Notes under the pieces: model-generated
Told to the model about the DNA's origin: nothing
What the model saw: the letters and a program-made list of their open reading frames with translations, nothing else
Database searches by the model: none
Translations under genes and position numbers: made by a program
Shown here: in pieces, positions 6,687-8,515 of the stretch
How positions within the stretch are numbered: position 1 is the first letter of the stretch
How the letters are laid out: every line of letters starts with the position of its first letter
Assembly: GCA_905373295.1 (NCBI GenBank)
Contig: CAJPSJ010000074.1
Location: 1 to 8,515, forward strand
Origin: an uncultured Campylobacter sp.
GTDB taxonomy: Bacteria; Campylobacterota; Campylobacteria; Campylobacterales; Campylobacteraceae
Length of the DNA stretch: 8,515 nt
Reading direction: 5' to 3'

Positions 6687-6710
6687 TAAAATTCCAAAAA
6701 ACCAAGGAGG
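6687..6710 (+). promoter_or_regulatory. Likely promoter -10 and strong ribosome site of the AraC-family gene
   Basis: GCTAAAAT gives a one-mismatch -10, TAAAAT, at 6687-6692. It is preceded by TTTT as in campylobacter promoters. AAGGAGG at 6704-6710 is a full-length ribosome site 4 nt before the ATG at 6715. I find no copy of the 39-bp operator in this gap, so autoregulation through that element is not visible. Confidence 0.5.
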
Positions 6711-6714
6711 CACA

Positions 6715-7581
6715 ATGAACAGGATAGATGAAATTTGCAAGTATTTGGACGCTAAATTTAGCTCAGACGGCAAGATACAAAGCGACATCAAAGAGCTATT
6801 TATCTACCGAGCAAGCGTGCCGACCGAGTTTTTAACCGGCGTTTACGAGCCGGCGCTTTGCATGGTTTTTAAAGGCTCAAAACTAGCCAAAGTCGGTAAT
6901 GATTTTTACGAGTACGACGAGCAGCACTATCTGCTAGCCGCCACGCATATCCCCGCCGTTGCGAAGATCAAAGACTGCCCGTATCTAGCTATAAAGATCA
7001 ACTTTGAGCTAGAGGATATTTTAAGCGTGATCGAGAGTATAGGCGGCGCCGAGAGCAAAAAGGGCGAGTTTGCAGGGCTAACTCTTGGGGCAGTAGATGA
7101 TGAGCTGCTTGAAGCCGTATTTAAATTTATCCGTTTGCTAGAGCGTCCAAACGATGCTAAATTTTTAGCAAAGCTTGCGATAAAAGAAATTTTATACATA
7201 CTTTTAAAGGGCGAAAACGGCGATTTCCTACGCCAATACGCAATGCTAGAAACCATAGAAAACCGCGTCACGCGCGCTGCTAAAGAGATAAAATCAAACT
7301 ATGCCGAGGCGATAAATATCGAAAATTTAGCCAGAAAGCTCGGTATCAGCGCATCGTCGCTATATCATAACTTCAAGCGTATTACGGCGCTTAGCCCGCT
7401 TCAGTTTCAAAAAAAGATCCGCCTCGAAGAGGCAAAAAATCTCTTGATAAATCAAAATTTAGACGCCGCGCAGGCCGCATTTGCCGTCGGTTACGCGAGC
7501 CCGTCGCAGTTTAATAGGGAGTACTCCAGGATGTTTGGCATGCCTCCTAAGGCGCACGTCTTAGCCATAACTGGCGCTTAA
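6715..7581 (+). CDS. AraC-family transcriptional regulator with YqhC-type N-terminal domain
   Basis: This is a 288-residue DNA-binding regulator. The N-terminal sensing domain, about residues 25-165, has the AraC_N (PF06719) look: FIYRASVPTEFLTGVYEPAL at 29-48, then CMVFKGSK and a strand-rich stretch, YEYDEQHYLLAATHIPA. The C-terminal AraC domain runs from about 183 to 280 with two helix-turn-helix units. The first lies near 201-224 (NIENLARKLGISASSLYHNF) and the second near 250-276 (AAFAVGYASPSQFNREYSRM). I chose the ATG at 6715 for its AAGGAGG; the frame is open 44 codons further up but that part lacks support. E. coli YqhC shares this architecture and activates yqhD and dkgA in response to aldehydes. 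Here the gene lies between equivalents of both targets, each preceded by a matching 39-bp element, so it is the probable activator of both. The inducer is an inference. Confidence 0.93.
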   Translation: MNRIDEICKYLDAKFSSDGKIQSDIKELFIYRASVPTEFLTGVYEPALCMVFKGSKLAKVGNDFYEYDEQHYLLAATHIPAVAKIKDCPYLAIKINFELEDILSVIESIGGAESKKGEFAGLTLGAVDDELLEAVFKFIRLLERPNDAKFLAKLAIKEILYILLKGENGDFLRQYAMLETIENRVTRAAKEIKSNYAEAINIENLARKLGISASSLYHNFKRITALSPLQFQKKIRLEEAKNLLINQNLDAAQAAFAVGYASPSQFNREYSRMFGMPPKAHVLAITGA

Positions 7582-7706
7582 ATTTAGTGCGGGCGGGTCT
7601 ACTGCCTCTCGTTGATTTTATCTCCCAAGCTCCTTTTGTCTAAAATTTACATTTTTGCCCCACCCTAACTACAAATTTGATCTAAATTTTGTATTTTTTA
7701 TAATAT
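7582..7706 (+). other. Gap between the regulator gene and the second operator
   Basis: No coding potential is seen. An AT-only weak hairpin (AAATTT on both sides of GATCT, 7673-7689) followed by TGTATTTTTT might end the regulator transcript. A second TATAAT at 7699-7704 lies directly against the operator copy at 7707 and could be an additional or overlapping promoter. Both are weak calls. Confidence 0.3.
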
Positions 7707-7745
7707 TTGCAGAAATAGGCAATGATTTTGCAGGATCGTTCTACC
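7707..7745 (+). promoter_or_regulatory. Candidate AraC-type operator upstream of the aldo-keto reductase gene
   Basis: This is the second copy of the 39-bp element at 5251-5289 (29 of 39 identical, no gaps). It again ends 19 nt upstream of a TATAAT (7765). A T8 tract at 7749-7756 lies in the spacer between element and -10. Repeat-length change there would alter the spacing, but no evidence for that is visible. Confidence 0.65.
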
Positions 7746-7764
7746 TCCTTTTTTTTAAAACCGT

Positions 7765-7802
7765 TATAATCACTTCAGTTAAAAAATTAAAATTACAAGG
7801 AG
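7765..7802 (+). promoter_or_regulatory. Promoter -10 and ribosome site of the aldo-keto reductase gene
   Basis: TATAAT is at 7765-7770 and AAGGAG at 7797-7802, which is 5 nt before the ATG at 7808. No clear -35 hexamer is present, consistent with the adjacent operator recruiting RNA polymerase. Confidence 0.7.
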
Positions 7803-7807
7803 CAAAA

Positions 7808-8515
7808 ATGCAGTATTTAACATTAAACGACGGCAATAAAATGCCGATTTTAGGCTACGGAGTGTATCAGGTGGAGCCTGCAGAGGCTCAAAGGTGCGTT
7901 GAGGATGCGATTGGCGTGGGTTACCGTCTCATCGACACCGCACAGTCTTATCACAACGAAGAGGGCGTTGGCGCGGCGGTTAAAGTGGCAATAGCCGGCG
8001 GCGTGAAACGCGAGGAGCTTTTTATCACCACAAAGCTTTGGATCAGTGACGTAAGCGAGGAACGGGCGCTAAAAGCCTTTGATGCGTCGATGAAAAAGCT
8101 AGGGCTTGATTATCTCGATCTGTATCTCATCCATCAGCCATATAGCGACACTTACGGCGCGTGGCGAGCGATGAGTAGGCTTAAAAAAGAGGGTCGCATC
8201 CGCAGCATCGGCGTTAGCAACTTTAATCCCGGCCAAATTATGGATTTTGCGATAAACAACGAGATAAAGCCCGCGATAAATCAGATCGAGTGCAATCCTT
8301 TTCATCAACAACTCGCAGCGCAGGCAAATTTAAAAGAGCTCGGCATCGCGATGCAAAGCTGGGCGCCTTTTGGCGAGGGCAGAAAGGATATGTTTAGCAA
8401 TGCGGTGCTAAAAACGATCGCGCAGAAGCAAGGCAGAAGCGTGGCTCAAGTGATTTTACGTTGGCTCGTGCAGCGCGGTATCGTCGTCATACCAAAGAGC
8501 GTAAGCAAAGAGCGC
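7808..8515 (+). CDS. Aldo-keto reductase, DkgA (2,5-diketo-D-gluconate reductase) type, 3' end outside window
   Basis: This is an NADPH-dependent cytosolic reductase of aldehydes and ketones. The frame is open for 236 codons to the window edge, and the family usually has about 270-285 residues, so roughly the last 40 are missing. It starts MQYLTLNDGNKMPILGYGVYQ, the first strands of the AKR barrel. The catalytic tetrad is complete: D43 and Y48 (in RLIDTAQSYHNEE), K76 (in FITTKLW) and H109 (in LDLYLIHQP). RSIGVSNF is at 132-139 and the cofactor-binding IPKSVSKER is at 228-236, on the edge. It has its own promoter and operator and lies 226 nt after the regulator gene. E. coli DkgA is encoded next to YqhD and reduces methylglyoxal as well as diketogluconate, so a role in carbonyl detoxification with the yqhD-like enzyme is likely. 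The exact substrate cannot be read from sequence. Confidence 0.92.
   Translation, partial: MQYLTLNDGNKMPILGYGVYQVEPAEAQRCVEDAIGVGYRLIDTAQSYHNEEGVGAAVKVAIAGGVKREELFITTKLWISDVSEERALKAFDASMKKLGLDYLDLYLIHQPYSDTYGAWRAMSRLKKEGRIRSIGVSNFNPGQIMDFAINNEIKPAINQIECNPFHQQLAAQANLKELGIAMQSWAPFGEGRKDMFSNAVLKTIAQKQGRSVAQVILRWLVQRGIVVIPKSVSKER

Noticed and set aside
6583..6714. A 44-codon N-terminal extension of the AraC-family protein.
   Set aside because: The ATG at 6715 has a perfect AAGGAGG, the extension has no domain match, and it covers the likely promoter.
1..8515. CRISPR array, tRNA or insertion sequence.
   Set aside because: No regularly spaced repeats, no tRNA-like cloverleaf and no transposase or paired terminal repeats were seen when reading both strands.

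Overview
The window looks like a Campylobacter chromosome, probably from the higher-GC oral group (C. rectus, C. showae, C. curvus or C. concisus type). The basis is the frequent AAATTT/AAATTTA words, Campylobacter-style TATAAT promoters, and the gene families present. The species is an inference. There are two unrelated blocks.

Left block (about 1-5170, all on the minus strand, read right to left) is a type I restriction-modification locus carrying extra genes. A consensus sigma70 promoter (TTGACA, 17 nt, TATACT) lies between two near-identical palindromic boxes. It drives a half-length specificity subunit (one target-recognition domain), then hsdM. Next comes an unknown gene split into two frames at an (AT)6 tract, then a full two-domain hsdS, and finally a four-helix membrane protein that runs off the left edge. 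Most junctions are overlaps or near-contacts, as in one operon. No hsdR is visible; it may lie beyond position 1. The unknown gene sits where Campylobacter type I loci carry M-linked accessory genes. It shows a PIN-nuclease-like pattern of acidic residues, and losing one AT unit would make it a single 401-codon gene. The membrane protein resembles KwaA of the Kiwa anti-phage system, tentatively. From position 1 to about 2990 the DNA is much more AT-rich than hsdM, which suggests horizontally acquired cargo.

Right block (about 5170-8515, plus strand) is an aldehyde-detoxification module. It holds a YqhD-type iron-dependent alcohol dehydrogenase/aldehyde reductase, an AraC-family regulator with the same N-terminal domain type as E. 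coli YqhC, and an aldo-keto reductase of the DkgA type that is cut by the right edge. In E. coli the equivalents yqhC, yqhD and dkgA are also neighbours. Here all three genes are colinear, each with its own promoter. A 39-bp element with 29 identities occurs in front of both reductase genes. In each case it ends exactly 19 nt upstream of a TATAAT box, making it the likely operator of the AraC-type regulator.

No tRNA, rRNA, CRISPR array or insertion sequence was seen. No gene-free stretch exceeds 300 bases.
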